This document shows positions 42,693 to 50,673 of a stretch of DNA of 64,000 nt, in pieces (within the stretch, counting starts at the first letter, position 1; each line of letters opens with the position of its first letter). The stretch lies in contig CAWIKR010000002.1 in NCBI GenBank assembly GCA_963836775.1, positions 1,054,001-1,118,000 on the forward strand, in the 5' to 3' direction. This stretch comes from DASQPR01 sp963836775. GTDB lineage: Bacteria > Actinomycetota > Actinomycetes > Mycobacteriales > Micromonosporaceae. The notes under the pieces were generated by a model. That model was not told where the DNA came from. It ran no database searches and saw only the letters and a program-made list of their open reading frames with translations. The translations under genes and the position numbers were made by a program.

Positions 42693-43346
42693 ATGACCGC
42701 AACCGTCGCCGTCCGGGGCGAAGCGATCCGCGAAGTCGACCCTGAGATCGCTACCGTTCTGGTGACCTGCACCGCTCGCGATAAGGACCGGAGCACCACG
42801 CTGTCGCGACTGTCGGCTCGGGTGGAGGCGGTGCGGTCGACGCTGGCCGGCTACTCCGCGGCACTGGAACGGCACGAGACATCCCGGCTGTCGGTCTATG
42901 CCGAGACGCGCGGCCGGGGCGAGCGGGTCGCGGCCTACGTTGGCACCGCGAACACGTCGATCACCGTCACGGACCTCGACGTGGTCGGCGAGATGATGCT
43001 GCGCCTCGCGGACCTCGACCAGGTCGCCGTGAACGGACCGTACTGGGCGCTGCGTCCGGGCAGCCCGGTCTACCGGGAGGCCCGCAATGCCGCGGTGGCC
43101 GAGGCGATCGAGCGGGCCCGGGAGTACGCTGCCGCGCTCGGCGCCCACCTCACGGCGCTGATCGAACTGACCGACAACGGCATGTCCGGCGGCGCGGTGC
43201 CGCTCGCCTTCGCCAGCCGGAAGATGATGGACCTGGCCGGGTCGCCGGAGATGGATCTGGATCCGCAGCGGCAGACGATCCAGGCCAACGTTGAGGCAAG
43301 ATTCGAGATCAGCGATCCGACCGTGCTGGCCGAGCCACTGGACTAG
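42693..43346 (+). CDS. SIMPL-domain (DUF541) protein
   Basis: This 217-residue protein has the SIMPL fold: N-terminal TVAVRGEAIREVDPEIATVLV and the ARNAAVAEAIERAREYAAALG helix typical of DUF541. No signal peptide is present, so it is probably cytosolic, unlike many Gram-negative relatives. The function is unknown. The ATG at 42693 is favoured over 42681 because of the 7-nt TATGTT spacing. It follows dapD in the same direction but has its own promoter. Confidence 0.88.
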   Translation: MTATVAVRGEAIREVDPEIATVLVTCTARDKDRSTTLSRLSARVEAVRSTLAGYSAALERHETSRLSVYAETRGRGERVAAYVGTANTSITVTDLDVVGEMMLRLADLDQVAVNGPYWALRPGSPVYREARNAAVAEAIERAREYAAALGAHLTALIELTDNGMSGGAVPLAFASRKMMDLAGSPEMDLDPQRQTIQANVEARFEISDPTVLAEPLD

Positions 43347-43406
43347 GTCGTTTCCGGTCGGTCTTGGTGATGCGAGGCGAGTGGCCGGCGGTGGCTGGGC
43401 GCGGCC

Positions 43407-44279
43407 CTAGAGCCGCAGGGCCGCCGCGAGCGCCCGCCACTCGGCGATCGGCGCGTCGTCCCGCCCGGTCACCACCTGTACGCCGACGTGGTCCGCGCCG
43501 GCCACCAGCAGGTCGTCTAGCCGCTCCGCCACGACTTCCGGTGCCCCGATCGCGAACACCGCGTCGATCAGCCTTTCGCTGCCACCGCCGGTGAAATCGT
43601 CGTCGCCGAATCCGCCCCGGATGAAACTCGAGCGGTAGTTCGTCATCCGCAGGTAGGTCGCGAGATAGGACCGCGCGGTGGCGAGACCGCGCTCGCGGTC
43701 AGCATCCAGGATCGCCTTGAATTCCGGCGCCAGGATCGCATCCGGTCCCAGAACCACCCGTTCCTCGGCGATCTGAGCCCGGGTCACCAGGTAGGGATTC
43801 GCGCCGAGAGTCCGCACCGCGGACAGCTTCAGCATCTTCGGGCCGAGCGCCGCGAGGATCCGGTCACCACTGGGCACCGGCTCGGCCGCGGCATCCAGAT
43901 CGTCCAGGAACCGGGCCATGGCCGCGTACGGATGCGCGTACGCCTGGTTCAGTTCGGAGTGACTGACACCGAGCCCGAGCAGGAACCGCCCGCCGTAGTC
44001 CCGCCGCAGCCCTGCGGAAGTCTCGGCGACCTCGTTCGCGATGCTGGTCCAGATCCGGGTGACGCTGGTCGCGACCTGGATCCGGGTGGTGGCGGCGAGC
44101 AGCGGGCCGGCCCATCGGACCTCCGGGCTGCGCCCCATCCACAACCCGCCGAATCCGAGGTCTTCCAGCTCGGCAGCCGTGTCCTGAGCAACCCGCAGCT
44201 GCGCCGGATCGGCGCCGCCGATGGCGATGCTCCAGAACGGGCTCCAGATGCCGAACCGGCCGAGCCGATGGTTGCTCAT
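43407..44279 (-). CDS. LLM-class F420-dependent oxidoreductase (TIGR03620-like)
   Basis: This 290-residue luciferase-fold protein has LGFGGLWMGRSPEV, ATSVTRIWTSIANEVAE, FLLGLGVSHSELN and GADHVGVQVV. This set matches the actinobacterial F420-dependent TIGR03620 group more than FMN-type members. The substrate is unknown. The ATG at 44279 starts the family homology. It converges on the SIMPL gene across a 60-bp gap and lies 39 bp downstream of dapC on the same strand. Confidence 0.87.
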   Translation of the reverse strand: MSNHRLGRFGIWSPFWSIAIGGADPAQLRVAQDTAAELEDLGFGGLWMGRSPEVRWAGPLLAATTRIQVATSVTRIWTSIANEVAETSAGLRRDYGGRFLLGLGVSHSELNQAYAHPYAAMARFLDDLDAAAEPVPSGDRILAALGPKMLKLSAVRTLGANPYLVTRAQIAEERVVLGPDAILAPEFKAILDADRERGLATARSYLATYLRMTNYRSSFIRGGFGDDDFTGGGSERLIDAVFAIGAPEVVAERLDDLLVAGADHVGVQVVTGRDDAPIAEWRALAAALRL

Positions 44280-44318
44280 GATCCGTTGCTAGCACGTCCC
44301 ACGCGCCAACGCCAAGGA

Positions 44319-45431
44319 TCAGGGAGTCAACCGGGCCACCGCGGCCGCGATCCGCTCGTCGGTGGCGGTCAGCGCGATCCGGACGAAACTATCGCCGGAC
44401 GGTCCGTAGAACGCTCCGGGAGCCGCCAGGATGCCGCACCGGGCCAGCCAGTCCACGGTGGACCAGCTGTCCTCGTCGCGGGTCGCCCATAAGTAGAGAC
44501 CGGCACGGGACGCCTCGATCCGGAAGCCGGCCGATCGCAGTGCCAGCGACAGCACCGAGCGCCGGGTGCGATAGCGCTCCTTCTGCGCGAGCGCGTGTGC
44601 CTCGTCGCCGAGGGCGGCGATCATCGCCGCCTGCACCGGTTGCGGCACGATCATCCCGGCGTGCTTGCGCACCGCGAGCAGCTCGCCGACCAGGTCCGGG
44701 TCACCGGCGACGAAGCCGGCCCGATATCCGGCCAGGTTGGAGCGCTTCGAGAGCGAGTGCACGGCGATGACGTTGCGGTAGTCGCCGGCGCACGCGGTCA
44801 GGATCGACGTCGGCTGCTCATCCCAGCCGAGCGTCAGATAGCACTCGTCGCTGACCAGGATCACGTCGTGGGTGCGCGCCCATGCGACGGCGGCCGCCAG
44901 GTCATCGGCGGAGATCACCGATCCGTCGGGGTTGCCCGGCGAATTCAGCCAGACCATCCGGGTGACGGTCGAATCAAGATCAAAGACAGAGGCGGTACGC
45001 ATCACCGACGCCCCGGCCAGTCGCGCCCCGACCTCGTAGGTCGGGTAACACACCAGCGGAATGCCGACCACGTCGCCGGGCCCGAAGCCGAGCAGCGTCG
45101 GCAACCACGCCACGAGTTCCTTCGACCCGATCGTCGGGAGCACCGAGAACCCCGGGGCCGCACCGGTCACCCGGAACAGCCACTCGCCGATTGCCGCGCG
45201 CACCGCCGGCGTGCCGGACGTCAGCGGGTAGCCGGGCGCGTCAGCGGCCGCGGCCAGGGCGGCCTGGATCAGCTCCGGCACCGGATCGACCGGGGTGCCG
45301 ACGGACAGATCGACGATGCCGTCCGGGTGCGCGGCGGCGATCGCCTTCGCCGGCTCCAGCAGGTCCCACGGAAAGTCCGGCAGCCCCGCAGAGAGGCGGC
45401 CGGACTTGGAACGCGGTGCTGCGGCGGTCAA
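44319..45431 (-). CDS. dapC: succinyldiaminopimelate transaminase
   Basis: This 370-residue class I/II aminotransferase has the pyridoxal-phosphate lysine in HSLSKRSNLAGYRAGF, LNSPGNPDG and VSDECYLTLGW, with the DapC-type N-terminus LPDFPWDLLEPAKA and VDLSVGTPVDPVP. It transfers the amino group in the succinylase branch of lysine/DAP synthesis. The start is inferred as TTG at 45431, 2 nt after the fdxA stop; the frame upstream is not coding. Its position after fdxA matches mycobacterial fdxC-Rv1178. Confidence 0.9.
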   Translation of the reverse strand: MTAAAPRSKSGRLSAGLPDFPWDLLEPAKAIAAAHPDGIVDLSVGTPVDPVPELIQAALAAAADAPGYPLTSGTPAVRAAIGEWLFRVTGAAPGFSVLPTIGSKELVAWLPTLLGFGPGDVVGIPLVCYPTYEVGARLAGASVMRTASVFDLDSTVTRMVWLNSPGNPDGSVISADDLAAAVAWARTHDVILVSDECYLTLGWDEQPTSILTACAGDYRNVIAVHSLSKRSNLAGYRAGFVAGDPDLVGELLAVRKHAGMIVPQPVQAAMIAALGDEAHALAQKERYRTRRSVLSLALRSAGFRIEASRAGLYLWATRDEDSWSTVDWLARCGILAAPGAFYGPSGDSFVRIALTATDERIAAAVARLTP

Positions 45432-45433
45432 GA

Positions 45434-45760
45434 TCAGTGTTCGGTTTCGCGCGGCGGCAACGCCGAGATGAACGGAGCGTCCTTCGCGATCTTGCCATGC
45501 TTGGCCGCGCCGCCGAGCGAGCCCAGATCTTCGAAGAACTCGTAGTTCGCGGCGGTGTAGTCCTTCCACTGCTGCGGCACATCGTCTTCGTAGAAGATCG
45601 CCTCAACCGGGCAGACCGGCTCGCAGGCACCGCAGTCGACGCACTCGTCCGGGTGGATGTAGAGCATCCGGTTGCCTTCGTAGATGCAGTCGACCGGGCA
45701 CTCCTCGATGCAGGCCTTGTCCAGAAGGTCAACGCACGGCTCGGCGATGATGTAGGTCAC
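45434..45760 (-). CDS. fdxA: 7Fe ferredoxin
   Basis: This 108-residue ferredoxin has two cluster-binding regions: C9, C17, C21 and C25 near the N-terminus (the CIEECPVDC pattern of the 3Fe/7Fe type) and CVDCGACEPVCP at about 40-51 for the 4Fe-4S cluster. It serves as a low-potential electron carrier. The GTG at 45760 is chosen because the conserved TYIIAEPC begins there, after an AAGAG-type site. It is immediately followed by dapC. Confidence 0.94.
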   Translation of the reverse strand: MTYIIAEPCVDLLDKACIEECPVDCIYEGNRMLYIHPDECVDCGACEPVCPVEAIFYEDDVPQQWKDYTAANYEFFEDLGSLGGAAKHGKIAKDAPFISALPPRETEH

Positions 45761-45996
45761 GAACTCTTCCTTTCCACAGGTGCGCGAGCGCCGGCGCGGG
45801 CCGACGGCAGGCGGCTGGACTCCGGACAAGCGGTGTCACGTCGAACCCCCGCCCGGGGTCCACACCCAACAGCCTAGTATTCGCGTTGTCCGCGATCCAC
45901 GGGGTGTCCCATGGAACGGGTCGGGAGCGCGGCTGCTTCGGCCGGCGCTGAATCCGACGTCGGCCATGTGTGCCAAGCGGCGAAGGGTGATCAGAA

Positions 45997-46227
45997 TTGC
46001 TGTCCGCCGACGACATCGGCCACCGGGTCGTGGTGCGGCGCGTGGTCGGCGAACGGGACGGCCGGCCGCTGATGTCCGATCTCCTCGGCGAGCTCACCGC
46101 TTTCGGGGCTGCCGAGCTGACCGTCGAGACCAGGTCCGGGGCGGTACGCGTACCGCTGGCGGAGGTGGTGGCGGCAAAGCGCGTGCCACCGGCGCCACCC
46201 CGACGGGCGCCGCGCTCCGGGGTCTAG
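45997..46227 (+). CDS. small conserved domain, GNAT-associated N-terminal type
   Basis: This 76-residue protein (IGHRVVVRRVVGERDGRP, SDLLGELTAFGAAELTVETRSGAVRVPLAEVVAAKRVPPAP) resembles the small beta-barrel that precedes GNAT acetyltransferase domains in other actinobacteria, but no acetyltransferase follows. Its role is unknown. The TTG at 45997 is supported by GGGTGA 6 nt upstream. Its stop forms a shared CTAG with the convergent membrane gene. Confidence 0.7.
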   Translation: MLSADDIGHRVVVRRVVGERDGRPLMSDLLGELTAFGAAELTVETRSGAVRVPLAEVVAAKRVPPAPPRRAPRSGV

Positions 46228-46688
46228 CGCTTGACCACCCGGCGCGGCTTGGCCTGCGCGCTCATCTGGAACCGCTGCAGTGCCTGGGACCGGTAATCCT
46301 TGCCCGAACCGACCGCGATCAGGGCGCCGAGCACCGCGCCGCCGAGACCGACCGCCGCGAAGATCCAGATGCCCCGGAAGAAGTCGCCGGCACCGCTGTG
46401 GAACGGGTAGGACGCCCCGGCCAGCGGAGCCACCAGCACGATCAGCAGGCAGGCGATGGCCCAAGTGCCCAGGATCTCGCCGACCGCCCGGGTGCCGGAG
46501 AACCGGATGAACGCCCAGCAGGCGAAGACGCAGAAGGTCAATCCGACGACGATGTCGCAGATCAGCGCGATCACGAAGCTCGGCTGATCGTGATCGTGGA
46601 AGCCGAAGTGGATCAGCGCCTGCGCTACCGCGATCATCACAAACAAGCCGCCGGCCACGTATGCGATCGGCTTATACCGCTTGTCCAT
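46224..46688 (-). CDS. four-helix membrane protein
   Basis: This 154-residue protein has four hydrophobic segments (about 8-27, 37-60, 74-92, 106-125) and a basic C-terminus (AQAKPRRVVKR). A His-rich loop FGFHDHDQP follows helix 1. I recognise no family. The ATG at 46688 is the only good start. Its stop overlaps the convergent small gene at CTAG. Confidence 0.75.
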   Translation of the reverse strand: MDKRYKPIAYVAGGLFVMIAVAQALIHFGFHDHDQPSFVIALICDIVVGLTFCVFACWAFIRFSGTRAVGEILGTWAIACLLIVLVAPLAGASYPFHSGAGDFFRGIWIFAAVGLGGAVLGALIAVGSGKDYRSQALQRFQMSAQAKPRRVVKR

Positions 46689-46847
46689 CCCGAGTTCGCT
46701 CCTTCATCACGTCAGTTGGAATGCGAACACAGATATAACCGCACTGGCCCCGATGCCGCCAGACCCAAAACCTGCGAATTCGCTGAACGCCCGCATCGTG
46801 CCGGTTGGATCACCGGCATGGGGCGGTCCACCGAGCCGCAGAGCCGG

Positions 46848-47372
46848 TCAGCGGTTCGGTTTGGCACCCGGTCGCGGCGGTCGGCTGCCGGCCGGCCGGA
46901 TCGGTGCGATCGGCGCCGGCTCTCGGCGCGGAATCGGTCTGCGCAGGACCGCCAGATAGCCGGCACCGGCCCAGCCCACCGAGCCGAGCAGCAAGGTCAG
47001 CAGCCCGACCCAGGTGCCGGTGATGACCAGATCGCCCTCGCTGGTCTTGGACGTCGCAATGATCATGACGATGAACCACGCCGCGCCCGGGATCAGCGAC
47101 AATCCGGCCCGCCGGGTCACGGTCCAGGTGAACCAGACCAGGGCGGCGTTGCCGGCCAGTGCCAGAAGCGGCGCCGCCGGCGACCGCACCGATCCGATGT
47201 AAAGCGGTGTCATCACCGCCTCCGCCACCGCCGTCGCGATGCCGAGCAGCACGCCGACGACGGTGCCGGCGATCCGGTAGAACAGATCCAACCCGGGGCG
47301 CGGCTCGGGTGCGGGAGCGGAGTCAGCGGCCGGCGGCTGCGCCGGTTTAGTCGATGCCGGCAAAGAGATCAC
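46848..47372 (-). CDS. conserved membrane protein linked to mshB (Rv1171-like)
   Basis: This 174-residue product has a proline-rich N-terminus, about four membrane helices (from GTVVGVLLGIATAVAEAV to LLTLLLGSVGWAGAGYLAVL) and a basic Pro/Arg-rich tail. A membrane protein follows mshB in mycobacteria too (Rv1171). The GTG at 47372 overlaps the 3' end of mshB by 26 bp and has a GGGTGGG site, implying coupling. The function is unknown. Confidence 0.8.
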   Translation of the reverse strand: MISLPASTKPAQPPAADSAPAPEPRPGLDLFYRIAGTVVGVLLGIATAVAEAVMTPLYIGSVRSPAAPLLALAGNAALVWFTWTVTRRAGLSLIPGAAWFIVMIIATSKTSEGDLVITGTWVGLLTLLLGSVGWAGAGYLAVLRRPIPRREPAPIAPIRPAGSRPPRPGAKPNR

Positions 47373-48219
47373 TTTCCCACCCGTTCGGGCCGTCGGCCGG
47401 GCCCTTGGCGCCGTAGGCCAGCGTGTAGTACTCCACACCCATGAACTCGGATCCGAAGTTCCCGGCGATCGAGTAGAGCCACGACGTGGCCGGGATCTGG
47501 GTGGCGTGCGCCTTGAGCGCGGCGACCTTCCGCTCGTGCTGCGCGTGCGCGTCGATCCGCGCCGCGATCTTGTCGTCCGGTGTCCCGAACGGTAGCTCGT
47601 CCACCGACTTCGCACCCTCGAACGGGTTGTCGGTGGACTCCTGGAACTCGGCCATCCCGGCCGCCAGCACACTGAGCGGCACCGCGCCCCAGTAGATCTT
47701 CTGGGGTCCGTAGCCGGCCGCGGTGGCCAGCTCTGCGGCGCGCATCGCGACCCGGTGGGCGTTGATGTGATCCGGGTGGCCGTAGAAGCCGTTCTCGTCG
47801 TAGGTCACCAGGACCTGCGGGCGCAACTCCTCGAACACCGGCAGCAGCAGCGCGGCCGCTTCGTCGATGTCGGCCTGCCAGAACGCTCGTGGATGCTTAT
47901 TCGCCGGGGTGTCCATCATGCCCGAGTCGCGGAACCGGCCGGCACCACCGAGGAAGCGGTGGTCGGTGACGCCCAGAGCGGCGCACGCGCGATCCAATTC
48001 CGCGATCCGATAGCCGCCGAGCTGATCCGCCTGCGCGGCTTCCAGCGCCTCGAGCGCCGGCACGTGGATCTCGCCCTCTTCGCCGAGGGTGCAGGTGACC
48101 AAGGTCACGTGCGCCCCGAGAGCCGCGTAGTGGGCCATGGTGGCACCGGTCGCGACCGACTCGTCGTCCGGGTGGGCGTGCACGAACAGGATGCGGCGTG
48201 CCGCCAAGACTGAACTCAC
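47347..48219 (-). CDS. mshB: N-acetyl-GlcN-inositol deacetylase (mycothiol biosynthesis)
   Basis: MshB deacetylates GlcNAc-Ins to GlcN-Ins, the third step of mycothiol synthesis. The zinc motif HAHPDDES near the N-terminus, the second histidine in YGHPDHINAHR and the C-terminal EYYTLAYG are all present in a protein of about 290 residues, the normal length. The GTG at 48219 is preferred over 48225 because TAAAGT (complement 48226-48231) would place transcription start at that codon. Confidence 0.93.
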   Translation of the reverse strand: MSSVLAARRILFVHAHPDDESVATGATMAHYAALGAHVTLVTCTLGEEGEIHVPALEALEAAQADQLGGYRIAELDRACAALGVTDHRFLGGAGRFRDSGMMDTPANKHPRAFWQADIDEAAALLLPVFEELRPQVLVTYDENGFYGHPDHINAHRVAMRAAELATAAGYGPQKIYWGAVPLSVLAAGMAEFQESTDNPFEGAKSVDELPFGTPDDKIAARIDAHAQHERKVAALKAHATQIPATSWLYSIAGNFGSEFMGVEYYTLAYGAKGPADGPNGWESDLFAGID

Positions 48220-48225
48220 CCGCAC

Positions 48226-48231
48226 ACTTTA
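48226..48231 (-). promoter_or_regulatory. -10 element for leaderless mshB
   Basis: TAAAGT on the minus strand ends 6 nt before the GTG at 48219. It overlaps the alternative GTG at 48225 closely enough to make that start unlikely. Confidence 0.5.
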
Positions 48232-48357
48232 GCCTCCGGCCTGGTGCGAACCCCGGATCGCGGGCCCGGCGGAGTGACGCGGCGATCACTACTGCTGGCC
48301 TCGGCGGTTGTCCAGTTCTTGCCCGCACCGGCCGGTCCCAGGCGGCAAGATGGTCAA

Positions 48358-50478
48358 ATGGAGTATCCGGAGCTTGCGGCCCGAACGCGTCGATTCACCT
48401 ACGGTGCGCCCCGGGGCGTGGCGGTCGGCGCCGACGGCGAGCGCGTGGTGTTCCTCCGGTCCTCCGGCCCGGAAGATCCAGTGGACCGGCTCTACGCCTA
48501 CGACGTGGCGACCGGCACGGAGCGCCTGATCGCCGAGCCGGCGCGGCTGACCGAGCCCGGTTCCGAGGAGCTGACCGCGGCCGAGCGCGCGCTCCGGGAG
48601 CGCACCCGGCTGTCAGCCAGCGGCATCGGTTCGTTCGGGACCGACCGCAATGCCACCATGGCGGCGTTCGCCCTCGGTGGCCAGCTCTACCGAGCGGACC
48701 TGCGCATCGGCGGGGTGACCCGGTGCGAATCGGCGGGCGCGGTGATCGATCCCCGTCCGGATCCGGACGGGCGCCGGATCGCCTATGTCTCGACCACGAG
48801 CGGCGATGCCGCGCTCCGCATCACCGAGTGCCGGCCGGGCACTGACAGCCTGATCGCCGGCGAGGACGGGATCGCCTGGGGTCTGGCCGAATTCATCGCG
48901 GCCGAGGAGTTCGGACGCTATCGCGGCTACTGGTGGTCGCCGGACGGCGCCACCCTGCTGGCGGCGCGGGTTGACGAGGCCCGGGTCAATCGCTGGCACC
49001 TGGCCGACCCGACCGATCCGGGCAGCATCCCGGCCACGATCGCATACCCACACGCCGGATCCGCGAACGCTGAGGTCAGCCTGCACCTGCTGGATCTCGA
49101 CGGCGGCTGGGTCGACGTGCACTGGGACCGGGAGACCTACCCGTACATCGTCGCCGTCCAGTGGGGCGACAGCGGCGGGCCGCTGATCACCGTGCTGCGC
49201 CGCCTTCAGCAGCACGGCCTGGTGCTGGCGGTGGATCCGCGGACCGGGGAGACCCAGGTGCATGCCGAGCTGGCCGACCCGCGGTGGGTGGAGCCGATCG
49301 CCGGCACGCCCAGCTACCTGCCGGACGGACGAGTGCTGGTCGGTGGCGAACTCGCCCACGACGGCTACGACGCCCGCTGCCTCTTCGCCGACGGCACGCT
49401 GATCAGCCCACCCTCGCTCTACGTGCGCCGGGTGGCCGGCCGGATCGGCACCGATCTGATCGTCGACGCGGTCGACGGCGAACCCAGCGAGCAGCACGTC
49501 TTCCGGCTGAACGCGGCCACCGCCACGACGCCGTCGGACGTGACCCGACTGACCTCGGCGGCCGGCTGGCATACCGCGGTGGTGGGCGGCCAGACGGTGG
49601 TGATCGGATCCCTGTCACTCGACTTCGCCGGCACCCGATGGTCGGTGCTGCGGGCCGGCAGCCAGGTCGGCGAGCTGATCAACCACGCGGCGACGCCGCC
49701 CTACGCCCCGCGCCCGGCACTGGAGCGGGTCACCGATCGGCGCATCCCGTCCGCGGTGGTCTACCCGCGTACGCATGTCTCCGGCCGCAAGCTTCCGGTG
49801 CTGGTGGACGTCTATGGCGGCCCCGGCCATCAGGAGGTGGTCGCGGCCCGGAGCCGCTGGGTGGAGCGGCAGTGGTGGGCCGATGCCGGGTTCGCGGTGG
49901 TGACCATCGACAACCGCGGTACGCCGGGCGTGGCGCCGAGCTTCGAGAAGGTGATCCACCGCCGGATGGCCGACGTCGTTCTCACCGACCAGGTCGATGC
50001 CCTGCACGCGCTCGCCGACAAGCACCCGGACCTGGACCTGACCCGGGTCGGCATCCGCGGGTGGTCCTATGGCGGCTGGCTGTCCGCGCTCGCCGTGCTG
50101 CGCCGGCCCGAGGTCTACCGGGCCGCAGTGGTCGGCGCCCCGGTCACCGACTGGGAGCTCTACGACACCGCCTACACCGAGCGCTACCTGGGCCTGCCGG
50201 CCGATGGCTCGGACGTCTACGCCCACCACAACCTGGTGCTGCTGGCCGCCGAACCGTTGACCACCGGCGAACAGACCAGCCCGATGCTGCTGATTCACGG
50301 ATTCGCCGACGACAACGTGGTGGTCGCGCACACGCTGCGGCTGTCGGCGGCCATGGTCCGCACCGGGCGGCCGCACTCGATGATCCCGTTGCCGGGTGCC
50401 TCGCACATGGCGGCCGGCGGCACCCGCGAGCGGCTGATGCAATTGGAGCTGGACTTCCTGCGTACCGCGTTGGCCTGA
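48358..50478 (+). CDS. S9-family prolyl oligopeptidase / dipeptidyl-peptidase-like
   Basis: This 706-residue protein has an N-terminal beta-propeller (about 1-440, DPP IV-type, with GLAEFIAAEEFGRYRGYWWS supplying the double-Glu motif) and a C-terminal alpha/beta hydrolase with nucleophile GWSYGGW, Asp in GFADDNV and His in GASHMA. It should cleave X-Pro dipeptides; no signal peptide is visible, so it is intracellular. The ATG at 48358 is chosen because upstream sequence is not coding; CAAGAT lies 6 nt before it. A strong terminator follows. Confidence 0.9.
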   Translation: MEYPELAARTRRFTYGAPRGVAVGADGERVVFLRSSGPEDPVDRLYAYDVATGTERLIAEPARLTEPGSEELTAAERALRERTRLSASGIGSFGTDRNATMAAFALGGQLYRADLRIGGVTRCESAGAVIDPRPDPDGRRIAYVSTTSGDAALRITECRPGTDSLIAGEDGIAWGLAEFIAAEEFGRYRGYWWSPDGATLLAARVDEARVNRWHLADPTDPGSIPATIAYPHAGSANAEVSLHLLDLDGGWVDVHWDRETYPYIVAVQWGDSGGPLITVLRRLQQHGLVLAVDPRTGETQVHAELADPRWVEPIAGTPSYLPDGRVLVGGELAHDGYDARCLFADGTLISPPSLYVRRVAGRIGTDLIVDAVDGEPSEQHVFRLNAATATTPSDVTRLTSAAGWHTAVVGGQTVVIGSLSLDFAGTRWSVLRAGSQVGELINHAATPPYAPRPALERVTDRRIPSAVVYPRTHVSGRKLPVLVDVYGGPGHQEVVAARSRWVERQWWADAGFAVVTIDNRGTPGVAPSFEKVIHRRMADVVLTDQVDALHALADKHPDLDLTRVGIRGWSYGGWLSALAVLRRPEVYRAAVVGAPVTDWELYDTAYTERYLGLPADGSDVYAHHNLVLLAAEPLTTGEQTSPMLLIHGFADDNVVVAHTLRLSAAMVRTGRPHSMIPLPGASHMAAGGTRERLMQLELDFLRTALA

Positions 50479-50510
50479 TCGGCGGACCGGCACGGGAGAG
50501 CAGCACGCGA

Positions 50511-50546
50511 AAGACGGCGCGGCCACCGCTGTGGCCGCGCCGTCTT
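50511..50546 (+). terminator. intrinsic terminator after the S9 peptidase
   Basis: A perfect 16-bp stem (AAGACGGCGCGGCCAC / GTGGCCGCGCCGTCTT) with a 4-nt loop is followed by TTCTCTC. Confidence 0.9.
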
Positions 50547-50673
50547 TTCTCTCAGGAAGACCCAGTCATTTGAGCCAGGATCCGCTACTCGCTGGCAAGG
50601 CGCGGGCCGCCGACGTGTGCGGTGTTTGCACTCGAGGCGGACTGCAACGCCGCCAGCGAGCGCGGAGGCTGAC

